Below, piece by piece: positions 18,251 to 26,157 of a stretch of DNA of 64,000 nucleotides. This stretch comes from a methanogenic archaeon ISO4-H5 (GTDB taxonomy: Archaea; Thermoplasmatota; Thermoplasmata; Methanomassiliicoccales; Methanomethylophilaceae): positions 806,001-870,000 of the forward strand of contig CP014214.1 in the NCBI GenBank assembly GCA_001560915.1, in the 5' to 3' direction. The notes beneath the pieces were generated by a model. That model did not search any database and was not told where the DNA came from. It saw only the letters and a program-made list of their open reading frames with translations. Made by a program: the position numbers and the translations under genes. How positions within the stretch are numbered: the first letter of the stretch is position 1; the number at the start of each line of letters is the position of its first letter.

Positions 18251-18901
18251 ATGGCACAGGCAGATTTAGAGCAGAAAGCATACGACGGCGTAATGAAATA
18301 CGACATCAAAGGCTGCAAGGCAGTCGCAGAGCAGGCAGTTGCTGAGGGAGCAGACCTCGTCGCACTCATCAACAACGGCTTCACCAAGGCCATCACCCAG
18401 GTCGGAGAGCTCTTCGCACAGAAGAAGATCTTCCTTCCCCACATCATGGCTGCAGCAAACGCAATGAACGCAGGTATCGAAGTCCTCACCCCCGAGCTCG
18501 AGAAGTCCGGAGGCCAGGCCGAGTCTATCGGAACCTTCTGCATCTGCACCATCGAGGGAGACATCCACTCCATCGGAAAGGACATTTGCGCAATCATGCT
18601 CAAGGTTGCCGGATTCAACGTCATCAACCTCGGCCGTGACGTCAAGCTCGATGTCATCGTCCAGGCATGCAAGGACAACAACGCCATCGCAATGGGATCC
18701 TCCGCTCTTATGACCTCCACCATGGTCGGTCAGAAGACCCTCGAGGACAAGATGAAGGCAGCCGGACTCAAGGGCAAGTGCCTCACCAACGTCGGTGGAG
18801 CACCTGTCACCCAGCAGTGGGCTGACGAGATCGGAGCAGACGTCTACTCCGAGAACTCCAACGACATCGTCACCAAGATGGTTGCCGCTGTCAAAGGCTG
18901 A
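18251..18901 (+). CDS. mttC: Trimethylamine corrinoid protein MttC
   Basis: The 216-residue methyl-carrier has an N-terminal helical cap (about 1-85) and a B12-binding Rossmann domain. The motif GDIHSIGKDI has the cobalt-ligand His at residue 106, with GSSALMTSTM and NVGGAPVT later. It accepts methyl groups from MttB and hands them to a MtbA-type enzyme that methylates coenzyme M. It is co-transcribed with mttB and followed by a large RNA stem. Confidence 0.96.
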   Translation: MAQADLEQKAYDGVMKYDIKGCKAVAEQAVAEGADLVALINNGFTKAITQVGELFAQKKIFLPHIMAAANAMNAGIEVLTPELEKSGGQAESIGTFCICTIEGDIHSIGKDICAIMLKVAGFNVINLGRDVKLDVIVQACKDNNAIAMGSSALMTSTMVGQKTLEDKMKAAGLKGKCLTNVGGAPVTQQWADEIGADVYSENSNDIVTKMVAAVKG

Positions 18902-18912
18902 AACCCCAAATC

Positions 18913-18988
18913 AATTCCGGACCAAACCACATCCCCTTCGGGGGATGCAAATGGTTTCCTCCAAAAAGATCATTTAAGGTCCGGAATT
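18913..18988 (+). ncRNA. Structured RNA element in the mttC 3' region
   Basis: An 11-bp perfect outer stem (18913-18923 with 18978-18988) encloses a second stem AAACCA/TGGTTT (18924-18929 with 18952-18957) and an inner hairpin ATCCCC-TTCG-GGGGAT (18931-18946). The three nested helices make this much more structured than a simple terminator. It lies between mttC and a MarR gene. It could stabilise the highly expressed mttBC message, end it, or be processed into a small RNA. Confidence 0.6.
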
Positions 18989-18993
18989 ATCGG

Positions 18994-19011
18994 GGCCTGC
19001 TTCGGCAGGCC
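18994..19011 (+). terminator. Hairpin before the marR gene
   Basis: GGCCTGC-TTCG-GCAGGCC is a perfect 7-bp stem with a UUCG tetraloop, a very stable form. It follows the large nested stem and precedes the MarR gene by about 28 bp. It may mark the end of the mttBC transcript or a processing site. Confidence 0.5.
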
Positions 19012-19039
19012 TCACAACTTGATCATTCAGGTGGTTGGA

Positions 19040-19666
19040 ATGACAGAAAATTCTGTAAAAGACTCCAACAAATTGACCAGAGACAAGCGTATCTCCGCTG
19101 TCAGTCCTTATGATACTTATTGGAACTCCTTCCTACCTGCTTTTATGGACCGTATGAGTCTCCAGATGCGCAAGAACATGACTGCCATCGTGGAACCCTA
19201 CGGACTCTCCCACGCCCACGCCATCTATCTCATCGCCCTGAATCTGCAGGACGGACAGACCATGGTGGGCCTTTCCCGTTTCCTCGATCTCGATACCGCC
19301 AACACCAACCGCGTCATCAAGACGCTCAGGGAGAAGGGATTCGTCTACGACGACAGGAAGTCCGAGAGCAACAAGAAGTTCCGTATATTCCTCACAGATT
19401 CCGGCAAAGCTCTGGCGGACATGGTGATGACCAGGATCACCGAGCTCAACAACAGCTACTTTGCCAACATCCCCCGCGAGGATATCCTCAACATGAGGAA
19501 CACCCTCATCCAGGTCCTCAACAACATGAATCTCGATATCGACGAGTACATGCATTCGAAGTACGAGGATCCGTTCTACACCCACCTTCACCTCATGCCG
19601 CAGGTCGACGGTTACGAATCGCTTTCCACACGCGCACCCAGCCGTATCGTCCGGGATAAGGAGTAA
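19040..19666 (+). CDS. MarR-family transcriptional regulator
   Basis: A 208-residue winged-helix protein. The central part follows the MarR plan: helices up to residue 65, recognition region FLDLDTANTNRVIKTLREKGFV, wing DDRKSESNKKFRIFLTDSGKAL, then dimerisation helices. A C-terminal tail of about 45 residues is longer than usual. The ATG at 19040 was chosen over a TTG further upstream. Its place directly after mttBC suggests control of methylamine genes, but no operator was identified. Confidence 0.85.
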   Translation: MTENSVKDSNKLTRDKRISAVSPYDTYWNSFLPAFMDRMSLQMRKNMTAIVEPYGLSHAHAIYLIALNLQDGQTMVGLSRFLDLDTANTNRVIKTLREKGFVYDDRKSESNKKFRIFLTDSGKALADMVMTRITELNNSYFANIPREDILNMRNTLIQVLNNMNLDIDEYMHSKYEDPFYTHLHLMPQVDGYESLSTRAPSRIVRDKE

Positions 19667-19715
19667 GGAATCTTATCTGACGTTAACTTTTATATCCGCA
19701 GGAGAATGACAGATT

Positions 19716-20312
19716 ATGAGCAAGATCGTCGCCGTTATGGGCAGTGCAAACAACAAAGGGAACACCGCTGCTGCCGTGGATGCAATCCTTGACGGCGCTA
19801 TGGGTCTCTCTACCAACGTCATCCGCTATCACAATCTCGGAAAACTCAGTGCCGTGAAGGCATGCGATTTCGGAGATCTTTCAGCAAGGGGTATCGAGGC
19901 AGTACCGGATTCCGACATCAGGTCGATCCTGGAAGACATCTCGTCTGCCGACGCGGTCCTTTTCGCCACACCTCTTCTTTACCGTTTCCCGACTCCGCAG
20001 TTCACGATGATTCTCGACTGCCTGTCCTGTTTACTCTCTGAGGGAAAATCAGCCCTTGCAGGAAAGAAAGCGATTGTGCTGGTGACCTGTGAGAAGGTAG
20101 ACACCTATTCCAACGGTGCCCTCGACTGTCTGGTCGACGCCATCGAGAGTCTCGGAATGTGCGTGGTCAGCAAGATGATCTTCTCCACTCACGGCGGACA
20201 GCAGCAGTTCATCGAGAACCGCACCGCTATGGAAAAGGCCGTCATGGTGGGAGCTAAGTTCTCCAAGACCTTCGACGTGGAACCTGATTCAGAGATCATC
20301 CTCCTCGGATGA
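19716..20312 (+). CDS. Flavodoxin-like NAD(P)H-dependent FMN reductase
   Basis: 198 residues with the flavodoxin fold of the NADPH-dependent FMN reductase/iron-sulfur flavoprotein group. MGSANNKGNT matches the phosphate-binding loop, TPLLYRFPTPQFTMILDC the FMN ring region, and GKKAIVLVTC the following strand. The compact Cys set of true iron-sulfur flavoproteins is not evident, so a plain FMN oxidoreductase is more likely. It has its own TATA-like box (CTTTTATATC) about 30 bp upstream. Confidence 0.8.
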   Translation: MSKIVAVMGSANNKGNTAAAVDAILDGAMGLSTNVIRYHNLGKLSAVKACDFGDLSARGIEAVPDSDIRSILEDISSADAVLFATPLLYRFPTPQFTMILDCLSCLLSEGKSALAGKKAIVLVTCEKVDTYSNGALDCLVDAIESLGMCVVSKMIFSTHGGQQQFIENRTAMEKAVMVGAKFSKTFDVEPDSEIILLG

Positions 20313-20325
20313 TCCTGTAAACATC

Positions 20326-20333
20326 TTTATATA
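20326..20333 (+). promoter_or_regulatory. TATA box in front of the candidate small RNA
   Basis: TTTATATA, 14 bp after the flavodoxin-like gene. It lies about 25 bp before a highly structured non-coding stretch and well away from the rps19e start, which has its own TATA-like box (CTTTTATATT) near 20481. Confidence 0.55.
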
Positions 20334-20351
20334 GGGAGTAGAACTTCCTGT

Positions 20352-20478
20352 AATTACGGTTTGGAGTCCCGGCTTTCTGGGATTTACCGTGGAGTGAATT
20401 TCTCACTCGGGCCGCAAGGGACCGAAAGGCGGACTTGCGGGGTCGATTTACATTTTACTTAGGTAGAATATTACCTAA
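20352..20478 (+). ncRNA. Candidate structured small RNA upstream of rps19e
   Basis: Four hairpins follow each other. ACGGT/ACCGT at 20356-20390 has TCCC/GGGA inside. GAGTGA/TCACTC is at 20392-20408. CCGCAAG/CTTGCGG at 20412-20440 has an inner CC-GAAA-GG and a purine-rich internal loop where tandem G-A pairs are possible. TTAGGTA/TACCTAA is at 20459-20478. There is no open frame. A separate TATA box precedes it and another follows before rps19e. It is either an independent RNA or a long leader. The purine loop could be a kink-turn-like L7Ae site, but this is speculative. Confidence 0.5.
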
Positions 20479-20554
20479 ATACTTTTATATTAGCCTTGAC
20501 TATACGGCCTTGCAGCCGCGTAGGATTTCATCCGTTGCGGCAGAAGGTAAGCAA

Positions 20555-20986
20555 ATGGTTACAGTCTATGACGTTCCCGCAGAGGCACTCATCCTCAAAG
20601 TGGCTGAGAAGCTCAAAGAGAACGATAAGATCGTACCTCCGGAGTGGGCAGAGTTCGTAAAGACCGGTGTCCACACCGAGAGGGCACCCGTCCAGGAGGA
20701 CTGGTGGTTCACTAGGGCCGCCTCCATCCTGAGGAAGCTCTACGTAAAAGGTCCCATGGGAACCTCCAAGCTCGCTGGCGAGTACGGTGGATTCAACGAC
20801 AGGGGATCCAAGCCGAACAAAGCAGTCAAGGGAAGCCGCAACATCATCAGGAAATGCCTTATCCAGCTCCAGGATGCCGGACTCCTCGAGGCCACTCAGA
20901 ACAAGCAGGGACGTAAGATCGCTCCCGCAGGACAGAGTCTTCTCGACAACTGCGCGAAAGAGGTTGCAGATGCAATGAAGAACTGA
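20555..20986 (+). CDS. rps19e: 30S ribosomal protein S19e
   Basis: 143 residues with the S19e pattern (VYDVPAEALI at the start, PPEWAEFVKTGVHTERAP, WWFTRAASILRKLY, GSRNIIRKCLIQLQDAGLLE). This archaeal/eukaryotic protein acts in small-subunit assembly. It heads the conserved archaeal order rps19e, PDCD5-like gene, rpl39e, rpl31e, aIF6. The ATG at 20555 gives the family N-terminus. Confidence 0.96.
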   Translation: MVTVYDVPAEALILKVAEKLKENDKIVPPEWAEFVKTGVHTERAPVQEDWWFTRAASILRKLYVKGPMGTSKLAGEYGGFNDRGSKPNKAVKGSRNIIRKCLIQLQDAGLLEATQNKQGRKIAPAGQSLLDNCAKEVADAMKN

Positions 20987-20997
20987 AGGTGACTTAC

Positions 20998-21330
20998 ATG
21001 GAAGACGACCCTGAATTGGAAATGTTAAGGCAGAAGAGGATGGCCGAGATGCAGCAGGCTCAGCAGAGGCAGAGCCAGCAGCAGGAACAGGCCAGACAGG
21101 CAGAAGCACAGAAGCAGTCCATTCTCAGGCAGATCATGGTCCCCGAGGCAAGGGACAGGCTCGCAAACGTCAAACTCGCGAACCCTCAGCTTGCCGCAAA
21201 TGTTGAGAACCAGGTAATCCGCCTTTACCAGAGCGGAAGGCTCAACGGCCCGATCACGGACCCCATGTTAAGAGAGATCCTTCAGAGCATGGTTCCCCAG
21301 CAGAGGGAAATCCACATAGAGAGGAGATAA
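20998..21330 (+). CDS. PDCD5-like DNA-binding protein
   Basis: 110 residues of the PDCD5/TFAR19 family. An acidic start and a Gln-rich helix ([13 protein letters not shown]) are followed by the three-helix core ([23 protein letters not shown], then [16 protein letters not shown]). The archaeal role is unsettled: DNA binding or chaperone-like functions are proposed. The ATG at 20998 follows GGTGA and is preferred to a GTG nine bases upstream. Confidence 0.93.
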   Translation: MEDDPELEMLRQKRMAEMQQAQQRQSQQQEQARQAEAQKQSILRQIMVPEARDRLANVKLANPQLAANVENQVIRLYQSGRLNGPITDPMLREILQSMVPQQREIHIERR

Positions 21331-21332
21331 AC

Positions 21333-21488
21333 ATGTCCAGCACTAAGCCCCCGGCAATGAAAGAGAGGCTCAACAAGAAGATCAAGCAGAACCGCCGTGT
21401 CCCCGCATGGGTCATGATGAGGACCAACAGGCAGTTCCTCAGGCACCCTAAGAGGCGTTCCTGGAGAATGGGAAAACTTAAGGAGTGA
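21333..21488 (+). CDS. rpl39e: 50S ribosomal protein L39e
   Basis: A 51-residue, strongly basic protein. Its motifs [15 protein letters not shown] and [11 protein letters not shown] identify L39e, which lines the ribosome exit tunnel. It starts 2 bp after the PDCD5-like gene with GGAGA just before the ATG. It is followed after 5 bp by rpl31e. Confidence 0.96.
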   Translation: MSSTKPPAMKERLNKKIKQNRRVPAWVMMRTNRQFLRHPKRRSWRMGKLKE

Positions 21489-21493
21489 TTCAA

Positions 21494-21757
21494 ATGGCAG
21501 ACGAAGTCACCAGGATCATCATCATTCCCCTCAGGGGAGCAAAACAGGCACCTCGCTCCAGGAGGACCGAGCGCGCCGTTAAGGACGTCAGGGCAGCCAT
21601 CATGAGGCACATGAAGGTCGACGCCGAGCACGTCTGGATTGACAAATCCGTCAACGAGAAACTCTGGGAGAACGGTATCCGCAACCCTCCTTCCAGGATC
21701 ACCGTCAAGTGCGTCAAGTTCGACGACGGTCTCGTTGAAGTGTCCCTTTCGGAGTGA
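21494..21757 (+). CDS. rpl31e: 50S ribosomal protein L31e
   Basis: 87 residues with the L31e pattern (IIIIPLRGAKQAPRSRRTERAV, WIDKSVNEKLWENGIRNPPSRI). It sits near the exit tunnel of the large subunit. The ATG at 21494 is preferred to a TTG/ATT-type start further upstream because GGAGTG precedes it. It ends 4 bp before the aIF6 gene. Confidence 0.96.
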   Translation: MADEVTRIIIIPLRGAKQAPRSRRTERAVKDVRAAIMRHMKVDAEHVWIDKSVNEKLWENGIRNPPSRITVKCVKFDDGLVEVSLSE

Positions 21758-21761
21758 TACG

Positions 21762-22427
21762 ATGTCAATGAGGCTTTCCAGGACCGCAGGTACCATCAAC
21801 ATAGGTGTTTCAGCGGTAGCTAACGAGAGCCTCGCATTCATATCCCCCGATGCCGACGACCAGTTCCTCAAGGATCTGGAAGAGGCATTGGGGGTCAAAC
21901 CCTTCAAAACCACCGTGGCGGGCTCCCACGTGACGGGATCGCTTATCGCCATGAACTCCAACGGTGCCGCTGTATCGGGACTTGCCGAGGAAGCGGAACT
22001 GGAGATCATCAAAGGACAGATTCCTGTCCTTCTGCTGCCCGATTACATCAACGCAGCGGGAAACAACATTCTTGTCAATGACCACGGAGCAGTCGTGAAC
22101 CCCGAGTTCTCCGACGACATGCTGAAGAAGCTCGAGGAGATTTTCGGAGTCGAGGTCGTCCGTTCCGCCATCGCGGGATGCAACACCGTCGGTTCCCTGT
22201 GTAAGTGCAACAACAACGGCTGCGTGTGCACTATCGATGCCACCGACGACGATATCGAACTCATCAAAGAGGTACTCAAGGTCAAGGAGGTCCAGAGGAC
22301 CACCGTGAACCACGGTTCCAAATACGTGGGCTCCGGAATCGTCGCCAACTCCAAGGGTGCGCTCGTGGGAGATGCCACCACTCCTATCGAGATGGGAAGG
22401 CTGGAAGACGGTCTCGTCCTCTACTGA
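21762..22427 (+). CDS. eif6: Translation initiation factor aIF6
   Basis: 221 residues with the five-fold repeated pentein structure of aIF6. The repeats are visible as SLIAMNSNGAAVS, NILVNDHGAVVNPEFS and SGIVANSKGALVG. It binds the 50S subunit and blocks premature joining with 30S. An unusual detail is a Cys cluster (CKCNNNGCVC) in the fourth repeat, which could bind metal. Last gene of the ribosomal cluster. Confidence 0.95.
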   Translation: MSMRLSRTAGTINIGVSAVANESLAFISPDADDQFLKDLEEALGVKPFKTTVAGSHVTGSLIAMNSNGAAVSGLAEEAELEIIKGQIPVLLLPDYINAAGNNILVNDHGAVVNPEFSDDMLKKLEEIFGVEVVRSAIAGCNTVGSLCKCNNNGCVCTIDATDDDIELIKEVLKVKEVQRTTVNHGSKYVGSGIVANSKGALVGDATTPIEMGRLEDGLVLY

Positions 22428-22456
22428 TTTTAGAATTTTCCGATATCCGGAATCGT

Positions 22457-23095
22457 TCAGCGGTCGAATACCCAGACGCCTGTGAAATCAGTGATGTCAT
22501 CCGATTCGAGATCGATGGCATTGCCGACATGGACCACTTCGTTCCTGCATCCGTCCGTGAACGTATTGAGCGGCGAAAGCGGGAGCGTGATGCCTCCGAC
22601 CTTGTAGTCCGTAGGTACGACAACCTTGGGTCCGATCTTGTCGATGAACTCCCTCACCTTCTCGATGGGCAGGGTCCAATGCTCCCCGACGGGAACGAAA
22701 AGGAGGTCGACACCTTTCAGACGTTCCATGACCCAGTCGAGGGGAATATCTCCCAGACATCCGCACATCGCGATGCTTATTCCGTCCATGGAGAAGCGGT
22801 AGATCGTGTTGGCACCGCGCAGTTCTCCCATGCGGTCGTCGCTGAATGAGGGCAGACCGGTGAATTTGAAACCGTTCTCCTCGAAATCGCCCCTTTCGCA
22901 GATAAAATCCTTGTGTTTTCCGGTGATGACCCTGAATGCATTACGGTCGAATGTGTTGTGGGTGCATAGTGCCAGTTTGGAAGAAACCTTGGGCGGGAAG
23001 ATCCCGATGGACTTGCCGTCATGCGGATCCACCACAACACTGTTCCTATCATCGGCGAACTCGAAACATGAGTAGCCGTGCCACCTTATGAACAC
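22457..23095 (-). CDS. Metallo-beta-lactamase-fold protein with lost metal ligands
   Basis: 212 residues of the UlaG/UPF0173-like (Lactamase_B_3) group: IRWHGYSCFEF at the start, later FVPVGEHWTL and VVPTDYKVGG. Active relatives carry THxHxDH, an Asp in a GDT-like motif, and a His in a PMHY-like motif. Here these read THNTFDRN, CGCLG and PTDYK, so almost every ligand is replaced. It is probably a catalytically dead member that binds a ligand or partner. It converges on the ribosomal cluster. Confidence 0.75.
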   Translation of the reverse strand: MFIRWHGYSCFEFADDRNSVVVDPHDGKSIGIFPPKVSSKLALCTHNTFDRNAFRVITGKHKDFICERGDFEENGFKFTGLPSFSDDRMGELRGANTIYRFSMDGISIAMCGCLGDIPLDWVMERLKGVDLLFVPVGEHWTLPIEKVREFIDKIGPKVVVPTDYKVGGITLPLSPLNTFTDGCRNEVVHVGNAIDLESDDITDFTGVWVFDR

Positions 23096-23207
23096 GTCAG
23101 GCTGAATTTGTTAGCCCGATATAAGCGTTCGGTTCATCGTCCAGAAACGGATGTTTTCTGTAAAAGTTGCGCAAAAATAAAAAGCAACGACACAGATACA
23201 CCAGTCG

Positions 23208-24356
23208 ATGGAGAAGACACTGATCCTCGTCATCGACAGGGACAACGACTACGGTGAGAAGGCCGGGGTCGTCTCTCCGGTTATCGGGTACGAAGAATGC
23301 AAGAAGGCAGCTTTAGCCCTAGGCATTGCGGACCCGGAGGATTCCGATACCAACGGACTCCTCGGTGCGCTCCATCTCTACAACGAGCTCAAGAATGAGC
23401 GCGGAGCCGGCGGCGTCGAAGTCGCCCTGCTCTGCGGTGACAAGAAGGTCGGACACCACTCCGACCAGATTCTCGTCCAGCAGCTAGAATCGGTTCTCTC
23501 CGAGGTGAAGCCCGACAATGCCCACCTGGTCAGCGACGGTGCCGAAGATGAGTATATCGGCCCTATCATCCGCAGCCGTATCAGCATCGACCATGTTGAA
23601 AGGGTCATCGTCCAGCAGACTCCCAGAGTCGAGAACACTATCTACATACTGAAGCGTGCTATGGACGATCCCGAGAAGCGTCAGCGTTTCATCGGCCCTA
23701 TCAGCTGGGTCCTGATCCTCATCGCACTGATGTTCCTCATCTCGAACTTCGCTGTGGCGGAATCATTCAACCGTTTCCTGGCGATCTCGGTCATCCCGGT
23801 GTTTGTCTTTGCCGTCGGTCTGATTTTGGCAATCTATTCATACAATCTGGTCGACCGTGCCAATGACTGGTATGACCGCTGGAAGCAGAGGGCCCGCCAT
23901 GGAAGCATCCAGATGGTATTCGTGGTCGCAGGAGGACTTGTGGGAATCGTGGGATTCGTCATCTCGCTCTTCTCCGTGGGAGAAGTATACACAGAACGCA
24001 CCACGCAGGCCGTCGTGCTGTTCCTCATCAATTTCCTTTGGTTCGGTGTTTTCGCCGTTCTCATCTATGTTTTCGGAGCAATCCTGGACGGATACATCTA
24101 CTCCCGCAAGCTGAAGTACATCCTCATCACGATCATTCTCAATCTCGTATCTATGGGACTCATCGCCAACGGAATCTTGGATTATCTGATGGCCTATGTG
24201 GGTCTCTATCATACCGAGAACCTCGTCATTGTCGTGGAAATCGCCGCAGGATTCATGATGACCATCGTGGCATCGGTGCTCCAGGTGAAGGTCCGTAAGA
24301 TCTACTACCGTTCCGTTCCGTCCGACAGAGGGGCTCCGGCCGATGAAATTCAGTGA
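23208..24356 (+). CDS. DUF373 membrane protein
   Basis: 382 residues. An N-terminal soluble domain (about 1-145; MEKTLILVIDRDNDYGEK) is followed by six or seven hydrophobic segments between about 165 and 370. This is the archaeal DUF373 (COG2237) family, of unknown function. The soluble part lies at the N-terminus, probably cytoplasmic. It overlaps mptE by 14 bp, so the two are likely co-expressed. Confidence 0.85.
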   Translation: MEKTLILVIDRDNDYGEKAGVVSPVIGYEECKKAALALGIADPEDSDTNGLLGALHLYNELKNERGAGGVEVALLCGDKKVGHHSDQILVQQLESVLSEVKPDNAHLVSDGAEDEYIGPIIRSRISIDHVERVIVQQTPRVENTIYILKRAMDDPEKRQRFIGPISWVLILIALMFLISNFAVAESFNRFLAISVIPVFVFAVGLILAIYSYNLVDRANDWYDRWKQRARHGSIQMVFVVAGGLVGIVGFVISLFSVGEVYTERTTQAVVLFLINFLWFGVFAVLIYVFGAILDGYIYSRKLKYILITIILNLVSMGLIANGILDYLMAYVGLYHTENLVIVVEIAAGFMMTIVASVLQVKVRKIYYRSVPSDRGAPADEIQ

Positions 24357-25011
24357 ATGGGAACCTCTTTACGAGGAGATATGTTCCGATTTCGGGATCT
24401 CCCCTGCATCGGACATGGCATCTGTTCGCATTCTCAAAGCAGTTACCCTCAATTCAGATCTGTGCGACGAGGATGCTTTCAAGGACAAGATCGGGGAGAC
24501 GGTGTCGGTCATCGGCGATTCCCCCTTCCTGGAGAAGGATCTGGAACATGGTGTAGAAGGCTGCATTATCTGCTCCGGTTCTGCAGTTCTGCGTTTGCTC
24601 AGAGCAGGTCTGAAACCAGACATTGTGGTAACGGACCTCGACGGCAATATAAATGCCCAGCTGGAGGCCAGTTCCGACGGTGCTGTCACCCTGATATTGG
24701 CACACGGGGACAACATGGATCTGGTCCGGGAATATGCACCGCTGTTCACGGGTCCTGTTGTACTGACCACCCAGGCTGCCCCCGAGAATACCGTGTTCAA
24801 CTACGGTGGATTCACTGACGGCGACAGATGCGTATGCTTGGCCAGGGAGTTCGGTGCACGCCACATCCTGTTATACGGCTTCGATTTCGATCATCCCAAC
24901 CAGAAAGAAGGTTCCGACCCTGTCAGGAAACTGAAGAAACTGTCATGGGCCAAGAGGATAATCTATTCCGACGGCGGGAATGATATCGAGGACCGTTCCA
25001 ATCACGCTTAA
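24343..25011 (+). CDS. mptE: 6-hydroxymethylpterin diphosphokinase MptE
   Basis: 222 residues of the archaeal MptE (DUF115) family, which transfers diphosphate to 6-hydroxymethyl-7,8-dihydropterin in tetrahydromethanopterin-type cofactor synthesis. Recognisable parts are CSGSAVLRLLRAGLKPDIVVTDLDG and LAHGDNMD. The gene starts inside the DUF373 gene. Its TAA stop lies inside the 9-bp target duplication of the insertion sequence that follows, so the insertion left the coding sequence complete. Confidence 0.88.
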   Translation: MKFSEWEPLYEEICSDFGISPASDMASVRILKAVTLNSDLCDEDAFKDKIGETVSVIGDSPFLEKDLEHGVEGCIICSGSAVLRLLRAGLKPDIVVTDLDGNINAQLEASSDGAVTLILAHGDNMDLVREYAPLFTGPVVLTTQAAPENTVFNYGGFTDGDRCVCLAREFGARHILLYGFDFDHPNQKEGSDPVRKLKKLSWAKRIIYSDGGNDIEDRSNHA

Positions 25012-25012
25012 G
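25004..25012 (+). repeat. Left target-site duplication of the insertion sequence
   Basis: ACGCTTAAG. The same nine bases occur at 26422-26430 directly outside the other end of the element. This copy contains the TAA stop of mptE. Confidence 0.93.
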
Positions 25013-25068
25013 TACAACGTTCGATAATTAATTCGCAACAATGATTGCTGCCAGAACCGATGCCGGCA

Positions 25069-26157
25069 TCAGGATGATGCCAGGCATCCGCTCAGCAGAA
25101 TCGCCCTCTGTTCCTTGTACCGGCTGAATGTCTCCGTCTTCATCAGCAGCTTGCGGACAGCCCCTTTCATCGTGAACGCATGTATCGACTCTCCGAAGAG
25201 ACGTTTCACGTCGCTGAATCCGCATTCCGATTTCCAACGGCGTCCGTAACCGCTTTTCTCAACCCATTCCGCATATGGCATGCTGCACCAGAGTCTGGTC
25301 GCCTCTCCTCTGTAACGAGAACCGCCGTTCACAGGCTTCGTGTTCACTTTGAAGCTGGTGACGAATCTTGACCCGAGTCTTCCGCAGACGTGATCGAAGT
25401 TCTCCGCCGAGCTGTATGCCCCGTCGGCATACACAGTGCCGATACGGTGGCCTGCGGCCACCGCCGCATCCAGCAGGGGGATCATCAGCGGCGAATCGCC
25501 CACGGTCTTGTCCGTCACCGCGAACGCGATGACTTCTCCCGTATCCACATCGGACAGCACATGGAGTTTCAGCCATCCCCTGCGTTTCGGACCAGTCCCC
25601 CATTTCTCCTTCCTCCAGAGACAGGTGTTCGAGAGGTTGAATCCGGAAGAATCTATGCCTACGTTGCGCGGGCGGCCGATGACGTTGCTTCCTGCCCTGA
25701 GGATGTACGTTCCGCCATTCTCTGAAAGAAGCCTGTCCAGTATTTCCGCAGAACGTTCGAAGAGTCTGGAATACGAAGGTGCCTTCATGCCGTGGCCCTC
25801 CAGTATGGCCGCCGCCAAGCCGGCGGCCGTACGGTACGTGCCCTTGATCAGTGTCTGGAGGGAGATGATCCAGAAAATCATCGAATCACAGAAAGAATAA
25901 GGTCTCCCGACCTTCCCCGAGTTCATCTCCGCCAGTTCCTTCCGGAACAGCGGGATCCAGTTTCCGACCGAAGCCGATTCCCTGGAGAATTCGACCGGGG
26001 CGAGGTTGTTCGCCCGCTGTTCCTCGGAAGTCGGTTTCCTCGGCGGAAGCTTCTCTTTCTTAGGCGGTTCGGCGAATGTGCCCTTAACCTTCACATCGTA
26101 GGGGGTCATCCGAGCATCGGTCTTTAAATTCCTCTGAGCCTTATTCCTTCTTGTCAT
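25069..26157 (-). CDS. Transposase, IS5/IS903-like DDE type
   Basis: 362 residues. The N-terminal part has GRPYSFCDSMIFWIISLQT and SYSRLFERSAEI, typical of the IS903 branch. The DDE residues appear in GIDSSGF, YADGAYSS and WKSECGFSDVKRLFG. KRRGWLKLHVLSDVDTGEVI is the usual segment between the first two acids. The frame is intact. GGAG lies about 12 bases before the ATG and a TATTAAATAG box is about 110 bp upstream on the same strand. Confidence 0.92.
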   Translation of the reverse strand: MTRRNKAQRNLKTDARMTPYDVKVKGTFAEPPKKEKLPPRKPTSEEQRANNLAPVEFSRESASVGNWIPLFRKELAEMNSGKVGRPYSFCDSMIFWIISLQTLIKGTYRTAAGLAAAILEGHGMKAPSYSRLFERSAEILDRLLSENGGTYILRAGSNVIGRPRNVGIDSSGFNLSNTCLWRKEKWGTGPKRRGWLKLHVLSDVDTGEVIAFAVTDKTVGDSPLMIPLLDAAVAAGHRIGTVYADGAYSSAENFDHVCGRLGSRFVTSFKVNTKPVNGGSRYRGEATRLWCSMPYAEWVEKSGYGRRWKSECGFSDVKRLFGESIHAFTMKGAVRKLLMKTETFSRYKEQRAILLSGCLASS

